This document shows positions 7,311 through 13,788 of a stretch of DNA of 15,820 bases, piece after piece; position 1 is the stretch's first letter; every line of letters begins with the position of its first letter. The notes under the pieces are model-generated. The model worked only from the letters and a program-made list of their open reading frames with translations. It did no database searches and was not told where the DNA came from. This DNA comes from DASQGA01 sp038209555 (GTDB lineage Bacteria > Actinomycetota > Thermoleophilia > Gaiellales > Gaiellaceae). Both the position numbers and the translations under genes were made by a program. Location: positions 1 through 15,820 of the forward strand of contig JBBQXP010000070.1 of assembly GCA_038209555.1 (NCBI GenBank). Direction: 5' to 3'.

Positions 7311-7316
7311 CCTCCC
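7311..7316 (-). promoter_or_regulatory. Shine-Dalgarno deciding the dehydrogenase start
   Basis: On the minus strand GGGAGG (7316-7311) lies 8 bases before the ATG at 7302. It supports that start over the longer reading from 7389. Confidence 0.6.
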
Positions 7317-7327
7317 GGGCAACTCCC

Positions 7328-7729
7328 ATGCACGAGAAGCGAATCGAGATCCGTTGGCGTGACCAGGACGCGTACGGCCACGTCAACAATGCCGTCTACC
7401 TGACCTTCCTCGAGGAAGTGCGCGATGCGTGGCTCGCCCGGACGCTCGGCGAAGAGGGCGATCTCTGGGGCTACGTCGTCGCCAGGGTCGCCATCGACTT
7501 CCGGCGCGAGCTGAAGCAGGATGACGGCTACGTGATCGCACGCTGCGAGCTCCAGTCGATCGGAACCTCGTCGGTCCGGACGCGCGAGCGCCTCGTCACC
7601 GGCGACGGCACGCTGGCGGCCGAGGCGGAGGCCGTGCTCGTCGCGCGGGACGCGGACTCCGGCGCATCCCGCCCGCTGACGGCGGTCGAGCGGGCAGCTT
7701 TCGAGCGGGAAGCCGGCACGACACCGTGA
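7328..7729 (+). CDS. Acyl-CoA thioesterase, hotdog fold (4-hydroxybenzoyl-CoA thioesterase-like)
   Basis: A 133-residue single-domain thioesterase that would hydrolyse an acyl- or aroyl-CoA to the free acid and CoA. The family signature WRDQDAYGHVNNAVYL is at 10-25, with Asp14 at the catalytic position and the conserved GHVNN. Length is normal for the 4HBT/YbgC family. The ATG at 7328 is the first in a sensible place and the protein begins directly with the first beta-strand. No good Shine-Dalgarno precedes it. The stop overlaps the GTG of the flavoprotein gene (GTGA, 7726-7729), so the two are coupled and probably act on the same acyl-CoA pool. Confidence 0.9.
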   Translation: MHEKRIEIRWRDQDAYGHVNNAVYLTFLEEVRDAWLARTLGEEGDLWGYVVARVAIDFRRELKQDDGYVIARCELQSIGTSSVRTRERLVTGDGTLAAEAEAVLVARDADSGASRPLTAVERAAFEREAGTTP

Positions 7730-9657
7730 GCCTCGAGCATCTCTTCGTCCCGCTTGCAATCGGCCCGGTCGAGCTGGCCAATCGCATCGTGTCGACCGCG
7801 CATCAGACGACCCTCGTCCACGAGCACCTGCCAACGGACGACTTCGTCGCTTACCACGAGGCGAGGGCCCGTGGCGGCACGGGGCTTATCGTCCTCGAGG
7901 CAACCGCCGTCCACCCCCTCGGGCTCTTGACGTCGCACACCCTCGCCGGCTACCGGGACGAGATCCGTCCGGCCTACAAGCGCCTCGTCAAGGCTATGCG
8001 TGCCCACGAGACGCGGCTCTTCGTCCAGCTCTTCCATGGAGGGCGGGAGCAGATCGCGAGCGCGCCGCGCCCTCCGGCGGTCTCGTCCTCGGCGATCCCG
8101 AGCCAGCGCTTCAAAGTCGAGCCGCGCGCCCTTCGCGAGGAGGAGATCGAGTCGGTCGTCGCCGGCTACGCCCGGGCCGCTGGCCTTGCTTCGGACGCAG
8201 GACTTGACGGTGTCGAGATCTCCGCCGCCCACGGCTATCTCCTGGCCCAGTTCTTCACGCCGGAGCTGAATCGACGGTCGGATGCGTGGGCCGAGCCTGC
8301 CGCGCTCCTCCTCGCCGTCCTCCAGGCGGTGCGCGAGACGGCAGGGAAGATCGCCGTCGGCGTCCGCCTTTCGGGCGACTCCGAAGCCGCTCGGGCCGTC
8401 GTCGGAGAGCTCAAGGGGCGTGTCGACTTCGTGCATGTCGCCGTCGGCGACTCCTCCACGTACCGAGGCTCGGTCGGCATCGTCCCGCCGCCTCCGATGG
8501 TCGAGAACGCCATCGTCGAGTGGACGGAGCCTTTCCGGATCGGGGTGCCGCTGATCGCGACGTCGCGCATTGTCGACCCGGTCGAAGCCGATCGCTTGAT
8601 CGAGGAGGGCCGAACAGACGCGGTCGGGATGAATCGGGCGCTGATCACGGATCCGGACATGCCCCGGAAGGCGCGGGAGGGCCGAAGCAAGGAGGTCATG
8701 CGCTGCCTGGGCTGCAACGCCTGCATCGCCCACTACCACGCAGCCACCCCGATTGCATGCACGCAGAACCCGCGTACCGGGCGGGAGCTGACACTGTCTC
8801 GACCCGAGCCGGCCGCCGAGCCGCGGCGGATCGTGGTCGTCGGAGCCGGGCCCGCGGGGCTCGCGGCCGCCGTGGAAGCAGGCAGCGCGGGACACGACGT
8901 GGTGCTGCTCGAGCGGCGGCACAAGATCGGTGGTCAGATCGCGCTCGCGGGCTCCGCTCCCGGGCACGCCGAGCTCGCCTGGGCGCTTCGGAGGAACTAC
9001 GACGGCTTGCTCGAGCGGGCAGGAGCCGACCTTCGACTCGACGAGGAGGCAGACGCGGACTCGGTTGCTGCGCTCGACCCTGACGCGGTTGTCGTCGCGA
9101 CCGGGGCCCGCCCGTACAGCCCGCCCCTCGAGCTGGGTGACATGGAGGTTCTCCAGGCCTGGGACGTCCTGCTCGGGCCCGTGCCGCAGGGTCAGCGGGT
9201 CGTGATCGCGGACTGGGGAGGTGACCCCGCCGGGGTCGACTGTGCCGAGCTCCTCGACCGCGCCGGGAACGACGTCACGCTCACCGTCGCGTCGATCGCA
9301 GTCGCCGACTCCATGCACCAGTACCAGCGCAATCTCTGTCTGGCCCGGCTCTACCGGGCGGGCGTCCGCCTCGAGCCCCACCTGGAGCTGACCGGTGCCC
9401 ACCGCGGCGTGGTCGAGTTCCGGAACCTCTTCGCGCGGGAGCTCGAGAGCCAGCTGCCGGCGGACATCCTCGTGCTCGCGCTCGGTCGCGTTCCCGCCGG
9501 CGGGCTCGCCGAGGCGCTGATCACACGCGGTCTCCATGTCGAGGAGGCGGGGGACGTCCTCTCCCCGAGATCGGCCGAGGAGGCAATCCTCGAGGGGACG
9601 CTCTCCGCCCGGCGTGCCCTCGAGCGTGCCGATGCGGCCAGCGCGGTCGCGTCCTAG
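7726..9657 (+). CDS. FMN/FAD Fe-S oxidoreductase, FadH/trimethylamine dehydrogenase family
   Basis: A 643-residue flavoprotein. The N-terminal Old Yellow Enzyme barrel (about 1-320) carries HGGR (104-107) and HGYLLAQF (169-176). The 4Fe-4S motif is C-x2-C-x2-C-x11-C at Cys327, 330, 333 and 345. An FAD-type GAGPAG (373-378) follows, then a third Rossmann-like region (about 488-520) reading DWGGDPAG in place of GxGxxG. Tyr171 matches FadH Tyr166, but I find no His at the FadH His252 position, and Ser166 replaces Tyr169 of trimethylamine dehydrogenase. It is therefore neither a plain 2,4-dienoyl-CoA reductase nor a plain TMADH. The degenerate NAD(P) motif suggests ETF-type electron transfer, which is inferred. 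The GTG start is coupled to the thioesterase stop. Confidence 0.88.
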   Translation: MSLEHLFVPLAIGPVELANRIVSTAHQTTLVHEHLPTDDFVAYHEARARGGTGLIVLEATAVHPLGLLTSHTLAGYRDEIRPAYKRLVKAMRAHETRLFVQLFHGGREQIASAPRPPAVSSSAIPSQRFKVEPRALREEEIESVVAGYARAAGLASDAGLDGVEISAAHGYLLAQFFTPELNRRSDAWAEPAALLLAVLQAVRETAGKIAVGVRLSGDSEAARAVVGELKGRVDFVHVAVGDSSTYRGSVGIVPPPPMVENAIVEWTEPFRIGVPLIATSRIVDPVEADRLIEEGRTDAVGMNRALITDPDMPRKAREGRSKEVMRCLGCNACIAHYHAATPIACTQNPRTGRELTLSRPEPAAEPRRIVVVGAGPAGLAAAVEAGSAGHDVVLLERRHKIGGQIALAGSAPGHAELAWALRRNYDGLLERAGADLRLDEEADADSVAALDPDAVVVATGARPYSPPLELGDMEVLQAWDVLLGPVPQGQRVVIADWGGDPAGVDCAELLDRAGNDVTLTVASIAVADSMHQYQRNLCLARLYRAGVRLEPHLELTGAHRGVVEFRNLFARELESQLPADILVLALGRVPAGGLAEALITRGLHVEEAGDVLSPRSAEEAILEGTLSARRALERADAASAVAS

Positions 9658-9658
9658 G

Positions 9659-9674
9659 AAGCCGGCGCCGGCTT
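9659..9674 (+). terminator. Palindromic hairpin after the flavoprotein gene
   Basis: AAGCCGGCGCCGGCTT is a perfect 16-base palindrome starting one base after the stop codon. As RNA it would form a 6-bp stem with a GCGC loop. No T-run follows beyond the stem's own TT. A terminator or mRNA-end stabiliser is likely. The remaining bases to 9739 show no strong promoter. Confidence 0.45.
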
Positions 9675-9739
9675 AGCGGCGTAGCGGGGTCGCGGTTGGG
9701 CTTTACCGGCACACCCCCGACCCGTCAAGATCGGACGCC

Positions 9740-11053
9740 GTGGCACTGAGCGATCGAGAGCAGGGGATCGTCGATGCAATCGCGAGTCGTCGCGACGACC
9801 TCGTCGCGCTCACCACGGAGCTGATCGGCTTCGACACGACGGCTCGAAACGTGGAGGACCCCCCACGCCAGGAGGCCGCGCTGCAGGAGCACCTCGGTGC
9901 GCGTCTTCGATCGGCAGGCGCTGAGGTGGAGATCTGGGAGCCCGATCCGGCGGACCTCGCCGGTCACCCCCTTCTCCCGGACGGCCTCGGCTTCGAGGGC
10001 CGCCCCCAACTCGTCGCCCGGTTCGAAGGGGCGGGAGGCGGCAGAAACCTGCTCCTGAACGGGCACATCGATGCGGTGTCGGCCGAGCCCGGTGATCGCT
10101 GGGCGAGCGATCCGTTGCGGGCCGAGGTGCGTGACGGGAAGCTCTTCGGCCGGGGCGCCTCGGACATGAAAGGCGGCGTCGCGGCCATTGTGGTCGCGGC
10201 CGAGACACTGGCGGCGGAGGGAATTGCGCTCGCAGGCGACCTCGTCGTCAACACGATCACGGACGAGGAGTCATCGGGCGCGGGCGGGGCCGCCTCGGTC
10301 GCCCACGGAGTGCGAGCCGACGCGGGCATCGTCACGGAGCCGACCGGCTTCGACGTGTGGGTCGCCTGTCGCGGCTCGTCCTATGCGGAGATCGAGGTTC
10401 CGGGGCGGCCCGGCCATGCCGAGGTCGCGCAGCGGCACTGGCGCGAGGGTGGGGCTGTGAACGCAATCGAGAAGGGGATGCTGGTCGTGCAGGCGATCCA
10501 GAAGCTTCGCGCACGCTGGCGCGAGTGCGAAGACTTCACCCATCCGTACCTCTCGCCCCCCGATGTCGTCCCGACGATTGCGGCTGCAGGGGAATGGGCC
10601 GTCACCTATCCGGCGGCGTTTCGCCTCACCTGCGGGACGCTCTACCTGCCGGTTCAGGGCGACGAGGGCGGCTGGGGGTCCGGTGTGGAGAAGGAGGTCA
10701 CCGAGTGGATCCTCGCTGCGATTGCCGAGGACGACTGGCTCGCGGAGAATCCACCCTCGTTCCGGTGGTCGAACGGCGTCATGGCGATGGAGATCCCCGA
10801 GGACAGCCCGATCGTCTCCGTCCTCTCCGGTGCTCGCGACGCAGTGGGCCGCCAGGGCTCTCTCGCCGGGCTCGACTCTTGGTACGACGGCGCCACCTAC
10901 ACGGTCTACGGGGACACGCCCTCGGTCGGCTTCGGCACCGGCGGGTTCGAGACAGCGCATGCGATCGACGAGTACGTTCCGATCGACGACCTCGTAGCCT
11001 GTGCGCAGGCCGTGGCGGTCGCGGCGATGCGATTCTGTGAGGAGAGCCGTTGA
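9740..11053 (+). CDS. M20 family metallohydrolase (ArgE/DapE-like deacylase)
   Basis: A 437-residue two-zinc amidohydrolase that cleaves an N-acyl or peptide bond to free a carboxylate and an amine. The full ligand set is visible: His109 and Asp111 (GHIDAVS), Asp142 (ASDMKGG), the Glu176/Glu177 pair (DEES), Glu200 (TEP) and His407 (AHAIDE). His226 (RPGHAE) is the conserved dimerisation-domain His. The GTG at 9740 gives the usual N-terminal helix; the Shine-Dalgarno is weak. The stop overlaps the TTG of the acyl-CoA dehydrogenase gene. The family includes acetylornithine deacetylase, succinyl-diaminopimelate desuccinylase and carboxypeptidase G2; the neighbours are catabolic rather than biosynthetic, so an N-acyl amine substrate is plausible but unproven. 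Confidence 0.92.
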   Translation: MALSDREQGIVDAIASRRDDLVALTTELIGFDTTARNVEDPPRQEAALQEHLGARLRSAGAEVEIWEPDPADLAGHPLLPDGLGFEGRPQLVARFEGAGGGRNLLLNGHIDAVSAEPGDRWASDPLRAEVRDGKLFGRGASDMKGGVAAIVVAAETLAAEGIALAGDLVVNTITDEESSGAGGAASVAHGVRADAGIVTEPTGFDVWVACRGSSYAEIEVPGRPGHAEVAQRHWREGGAVNAIEKGMLVVQAIQKLRARWRECEDFTHPYLSPPDVVPTIAAAGEWAVTYPAAFRLTCGTLYLPVQGDEGGWGSGVEKEVTEWILAAIAEDDWLAENPPSFRWSNGVMAMEIPEDSPIVSVLSGARDAVGRQGSLAGLDSWYDGATYTVYGDTPSVGFGTGGFETAHAIDEYVPIDDLVACAQAVAVAAMRFCEESR

Positions 11054-12216
11054 TTCCGACCATTCCAGAGCTGCCAGGCGACATCGGCGAGCTGAAGGCC
11101 CGCGCCGCCCGGTTCGTCGAAGAGGAGATCTACCCGGTCGAGGCGCGCGTGGCAGAGCAAGGCGACTTCGACCAGGCCGAGATCGCAGCGCTGAAGCAGA
11201 AGGCCCGGGCGGCCGGGTTCGACAACCTGAACGTGCCGCCGGAGCACGGCGGCGGCGGCTGCTCGATGCTGGCCCAGACGGCGCTCGAGGAGGAGGCCGG
11301 GAAGGCAACGAATGGCCTCGGTTTCGTCGTTGCCGAGCGCGGGCCCGTCGAGCTTCTCGAGATCGTGAGCCCCGAGCAGCTCGAGCGCTACGTCCTTCCC
11401 GTCTTCCGGCACGAGCGCCAGGAGGCCTGGGCGGTGACGGAGCCGGGCGCGGGGTCGGACGTCTCCGCGATCGAGGCGACTGCCGTCCGGGATGGCGGCG
11501 ACTGGGTACTGAACGGCGAGAAGTGGTTCGTCACCGGCGGGGAGAAGGCGGATTTCTACATCGTCCTCGCGGTCGCCGACGGAGAGCAGACGCTTTTCTT
11601 CGTAGACCGGGAAACGCCCGGCTGCGACGTCCTGCGAACGCCCAGGTTCATGCACGACCCCTACCTCTACAAGCACCTCGAGCTCGGCTTCCGTGACTGT
11701 CCCGTGCCGGACCGTAATCGCCTGCCGAGCGGCGGGAACGAGGGCGCCAAGAAATGGTTCGTCGTCGAGCGGCTGATGATCGCCGCCCGTTGCTGCGGCG
11801 CCGTACAGCGCCTGATCGACGAGTCCACGGCCTGGTCGCAGGAACGCAGGGCCTTCGGCGGGCCGATCGCCGACCTCCAGGCGATCCAGTTCATGCTCGC
11901 GGACTCGCTGACAGAGCTCCTGGCTGCGCGCCTCCTCACCTACCATGCTGCGCACGCCTTCGATTCGGAGCCTGATGCGAAGATCGTTCACGGGAAGGTC
12001 GCGATGGCCAAGCTCTTCGCCTCTGAGATGGCCGGCCGGGTGGCCGACCGCGCCGTCCAGATCTTCGGCGGACGGGGCTACATGACCGAATATCCAGCCG
12101 AGCGCCACTTCCGCGAGCTTCGCGTCGACCGGATCTGGGAAGGCACGAGCGAGATCCAGCGCGTCATCGTCGCGCGGGGGCTCCTCAAGCGGGGCCGAGC
12201 TGCGTACGACCGCTGA
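11050..12216 (+). CDS. Acyl-CoA dehydrogenase
   Basis: A 388-residue FAD enzyme that introduces the 2,3 double bond into an acyl-CoA and passes electrons to ETF. The first signature AWAVTEPGAGSD is at 126-137, RRAFGGPIADLQAIQF at 266-281, and the C-terminal block IFGGRGYMTEYP at 338-349. The catalytic base is Glu364 in WEGTSEIQ (363-370), the same place as in medium- and short-chain enzymes. The TTG start overlaps the previous stop (TTGA, 11050-11053) and has GAGGAG 5 bases upstream (11039-11044), which supports this unusual start. The last 32 bases overlap the end of the convergent TetR gene. It could feed the enoyl-CoA hydratase of this window. Acyl-chain specificity is not readable. Confidence 0.93.
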   Translation: MIPTIPELPGDIGELKARAARFVEEEIYPVEARVAEQGDFDQAEIAALKQKARAAGFDNLNVPPEHGGGGCSMLAQTALEEEAGKATNGLGFVVAERGPVELLEIVSPEQLERYVLPVFRHERQEAWAVTEPGAGSDVSAIEATAVRDGGDWVLNGEKWFVTGGEKADFYIVLAVADGEQTLFFVDRETPGCDVLRTPRFMHDPYLYKHLELGFRDCPVPDRNRLPSGGNEGAKKWFVVERLMIAARCCGAVQRLIDESTAWSQERRAFGGPIADLQAIQFMLADSLTELLAARLLTYHAAHAFDSEPDAKIVHGKVAMAKLFASEMAGRVADRAVQIFGGRGYMTEYPAERHFRELRVDRIWEGTSEIQRVIVARGLLKRGRAAYDR

Positions 12217-12787
12217 GCTCGAGCTCGATCGACTGCTCGATCAGCGCTGCGGCGCGCTCGCGGGCAAGCAAGCCGAGCAGGAGCTGGGAGCCGATCCCGT
12301 CGACCACGGCCGCGAGCCGGGCTCCAGCCTCCTCGGGATCGACGTGGGCGGCGATCGACCCGTCCGTCCGACCTTGCTCGACGAGATCGACGATGAACGC
12401 GATCCAGCGGCGGTAGGCCTCCTCGATCGCGGGCCGCAGGTCCGGATCGAAGAGCGAGCTCGACCACATCTCGTTCCAGAGCACCCAGTTCTCCTGGAAG
12501 ATCACGTCGTCCTCGACGTAAAGATGCAGGAACCGTCGTAGCCGCTCGGCCGCGGTTCGGAGGCCGTCGAGCTCGATGCCAGCATGCTCGTACACTCGGT
12601 CTTCGGCGTAGGCGAAAGCGCGTGCAAGAAGCTCCGCCCGCGTCTCGAAGTAGTAGTGGAGGAGTGCATTCGAAACGCCCGCTTCGCGGGCCACGTGGTT
12701 CATGCGAAGAGCGTGGGCGCCGCTTTTCGCGACGACGCGGCAGGTCGCATCGAGCAGGTCCGTGGTTCTGTCGCTGGTGGCCGGCAT
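12185..12787 (-). CDS. TetR family transcriptional regulator, BetI-like (second copy)
   Basis: A 200-residue regulator. The N-terminal helix-turn-helix is at about 8-48 (VAREAGVSNALLHYYF). The C-terminal domain has W-rich helices (ENWVLWNEMW near 98-107, RRWIAFIVDLVEQG near 125-138), as in BetI-type ligand domains. The ATG at 12787 is chosen because it starts just before the HTH; the frame is open for 219 more codons, but that part is antisense to the shortened binding-protein gene. Divergent promoters and a perfect dyad lie upstream, so it probably represses itself and the binding protein-cupin-Rieske operon. It is clearly in the same family as the regulator at 3125-3766, though much diverged. 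Confidence 0.9.
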   Translation of the reverse strand: MPATSDRTTDLLDATCRVVAKSGAHALRMNHVAREAGVSNALLHYYFETRAELLARAFAYAEDRVYEHAGIELDGLRTAAERLRRFLHLYVEDDVIFQENWVLWNEMWSSSLFDPDLRPAIEEAYRRWIAFIVDLVEQGRTDGSIAAHVDPEEAGARLAAVVDGIGSQLLLGLLARERAAALIEQSIELELSGRTQLGPA

Positions 12788-12796
12788 GGTTGGATC

Positions 12797-12826
12797 TTGA
12801 CACCCGTTCGCACCGCAGCGTAGCCT
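12797..12826 (+). promoter_or_regulatory. Promoter of the shortened binding protein-cupin-Rieske operon
   Basis: A perfect -35 TTGACA (12797-12802), an 18-base spacer and TAGCCT (12821-12826, TANNNT form). The start site would fall near 12833, inside the 18-base dyad, so a bound TetR protein should block it. Confidence 0.6.
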
Positions 12827-12844
12827 GACTGACCAGTCAGTCAA
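12817..12844 (-). promoter_or_regulatory. Promoter of the second tetR gene
   Basis: On the minus strand TTGACT (12844-12839), a 16-base spacer and TACGCT (12822-12817). The -35 box lies over one arm of the dyad and the -10 overlaps that of the opposite promoter. One bound repressor could therefore shut both directions. Confidence 0.5.
12826..12843. promoter_or_regulatory. Perfect 8+8 inverted repeat, probable TetR operator
   Basis: TGACTGAC-CA-GTCAGTCA. The arms are perfect and each is made of two TGAC units. It sits 38 bases from the tetR ATG and 40 bases from the binding-protein ATG, over the predicted start site of the operon. Binding by the adjacent TetR protein is inferred from symmetry and position. 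Confidence 0.75.
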
Positions 12845-12871
12845 CTCGTGGAGCGAAGGGAGCGGATCGTG

Positions 12872-12877
12872 AAGGAG
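12872..12877 (+). promoter_or_regulatory. Shine-Dalgarno deciding the shortened binding-protein start
   Basis: AAGGAG ends 6 bases before the ATG at 12884, an ideal distance. Upstream in-frame GTG codons at 12848 and 12869 have poorer sites. Confidence 0.65.
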
Positions 12878-12883
12878 CCGAGG

Positions 12884-13357
12884 ATGCGAGGAAGAGACTT
12901 CCTGCGCGCCGGCGCGGCTGCCCTCGCCGCCTGCGGCGTGGACGAGGAGAAGCCCGCCGCAACCGGGACGACGACGAAGGTGTCTCACCCGCCGATCGAT
13001 CAGGAGCCCGGCCCGCTCCGCGTCTTCGAGTGGGCCGGCTACGAGATCAAGCCGCTCTGGCGTCCTTACGCCAAGCGTTTTCCGGACGACAAGCCGAAGT
13101 TCTCGTTCCTGACGAGTGACGACCAGGCGCTCTCGAAGGTCCGGGCGGGCTTCAGGGCCGACCTCGTCCATCCGTGCGTCGGGTACGTGCAGGATTGGGT
13201 ACGGCTCGACGCCATCCAGCCGTTCGACCCGGGCTTCGTCGAGGTCCACCACCTGAAGGATCCATCGGCTCTCGAGGAGCCGAAGGCCCATATTGACCGG
13301 TGCGTTCCCCGGCGGCAGGTCTACAACCGCGTCTGGGAGGAGGTCGAGGCCGCATGA
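12884..13357 (+). CDS. Internally shortened PotD-like substrate-binding lipoprotein
   Basis: About 157 residues against 384 for the intact paralogue at 1888-3042. The N-terminal signal has RDFLRAGAAALAACG with a lipobox Cys at residue 17. Then about 75 residues match paralogue residues 58-135, including FLTSDDQALSKVRAGFR identically. At one Asp the sequence jumps to paralogue residue 342 and continues to the same C-terminus (DPGFVEVxHLKDPSAL, then EPKAH). About 207 residues, including nearly all of lobe 2 and the hinge, are absent, yet the frame is kept. It cannot form a normal two-lobed ligand trap. It has a strong ribosome-binding site, a regulated promoter and a 4-base overlap with the next gene. 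It is either a remnant kept for coupling, a new small lipoprotein, or an assembly artefact. Confidence 0.8.
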   Translation: MRGRDFLRAGAAALAACGVDEEKPAATGTTTKVSHPPIDQEPGPLRVFEWAGYEIKPLWRPYAKRFPDDKPKFSFLTSDDQALSKVRAGFRADLVHPCVGYVQDWVRLDAIQPFDPGFVEVHHLKDPSALEEPKAHIDRCVPRRQVYNRVWEEVEAA

Positions 13358-13788
13358 CGTCCGTCGAAAGACCGCTCTGGCGGGCCGCGCGCCTCGACGA
13401 CCTCGGCCGGGTCGAGCCTGACGGCTTCTGGGACGAGTGGGCAAGGACGCCTGGCTATGGTGCCCGCTGGCGGTCGGTCGGGACTGAGCTCGGGATCCTG
13501 GGCTTCGGCATGAACCAGTACGAGGCGGACGAGGGCGAGGAGCTGGTCGTCCCCCACACCGAGGTCGACTACGGGAACCAGGAGGAGGCGTACGTCCTTC
13601 TGCGCGGCCGCGCGCGCTTCACGTGCGACGGGGAGCAGGTCGAACTCGGCGTTGGCGAGATCCTTTACGTCCGGCCCGAGGCGATGCGCGAGGCGACCGC
13701 GCTCGAATCGCCGACCGTCGTGCTCATGGTCGGCGGCACGCCAGGCAAGCCATATGAGCCCTGGGACTACGGAAAGGACGGCGCGTGA
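13354..13788 (+). CDS. Cupin domain protein, probably non-metal
   Basis: A 144-residue single cupin. Motif 1 is reduced to VPHTEVDYGNQEEAYVLLRG (67-86), keeping the Glu and closing Gly but only one His. Motif 2 (GEILYVRPEAMREA, 101-114) has Arg/Glu where the metal-binding His normally stands. It therefore probably binds no metal and may serve as a binding or accessory protein. It starts with ATG overlapping the preceding stop (ATGA, 13354-13357) with AGGAGGT at 13338-13344, and it ends overlapping the Rieske GTG. The tight coupling suggests it works with the Rieske oxygenase, perhaps handling its substrate; this is inferred from context. The frame is open upstream, but that part duplicates the binding-protein 3' end in another frame. 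Confidence 0.85.
   Translation: MTSVERPLWRAARLDDLGRVEPDGFWDEWARTPGYGARWRSVGTELGILGFGMNQYEADEGEELVVPHTEVDYGNQEEAYVLLRGRARFTCDGEQVELGVGEILYVRPEAMREATALESPTVVLMVGGTPGKPYEPWDYGKDGA

Noticed and set aside
7528..9537. A 669-codon open frame on the minus strand opposite the flavoprotein gene
   Set aside because: The plus-strand protein has complete cofactor motifs. The minus reading is Arg/Asp/Gly-rich without any recognisable motif.
10906..12108. A 400-codon minus-strand frame opposite the acyl-CoA dehydrogenase gene
   Set aside because: It is antisense of a canonical acyl-CoA dehydrogenase, with no start context or family motif.
13215..13240. The lipoprotein length change as an insertion-sequence scar
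   Set aside because: No terminal inverted repeat, target duplication or foreign sequence remains at the junction. A simple in-frame deletion is enough.
12788..13444. N-terminal extension of the second TetR protein by 219 residues
   Set aside because: The extension is antisense to the shortened lipoprotein gene and would swallow both promoters and the operator. The ATG at 12787 gives a normal TetR length.
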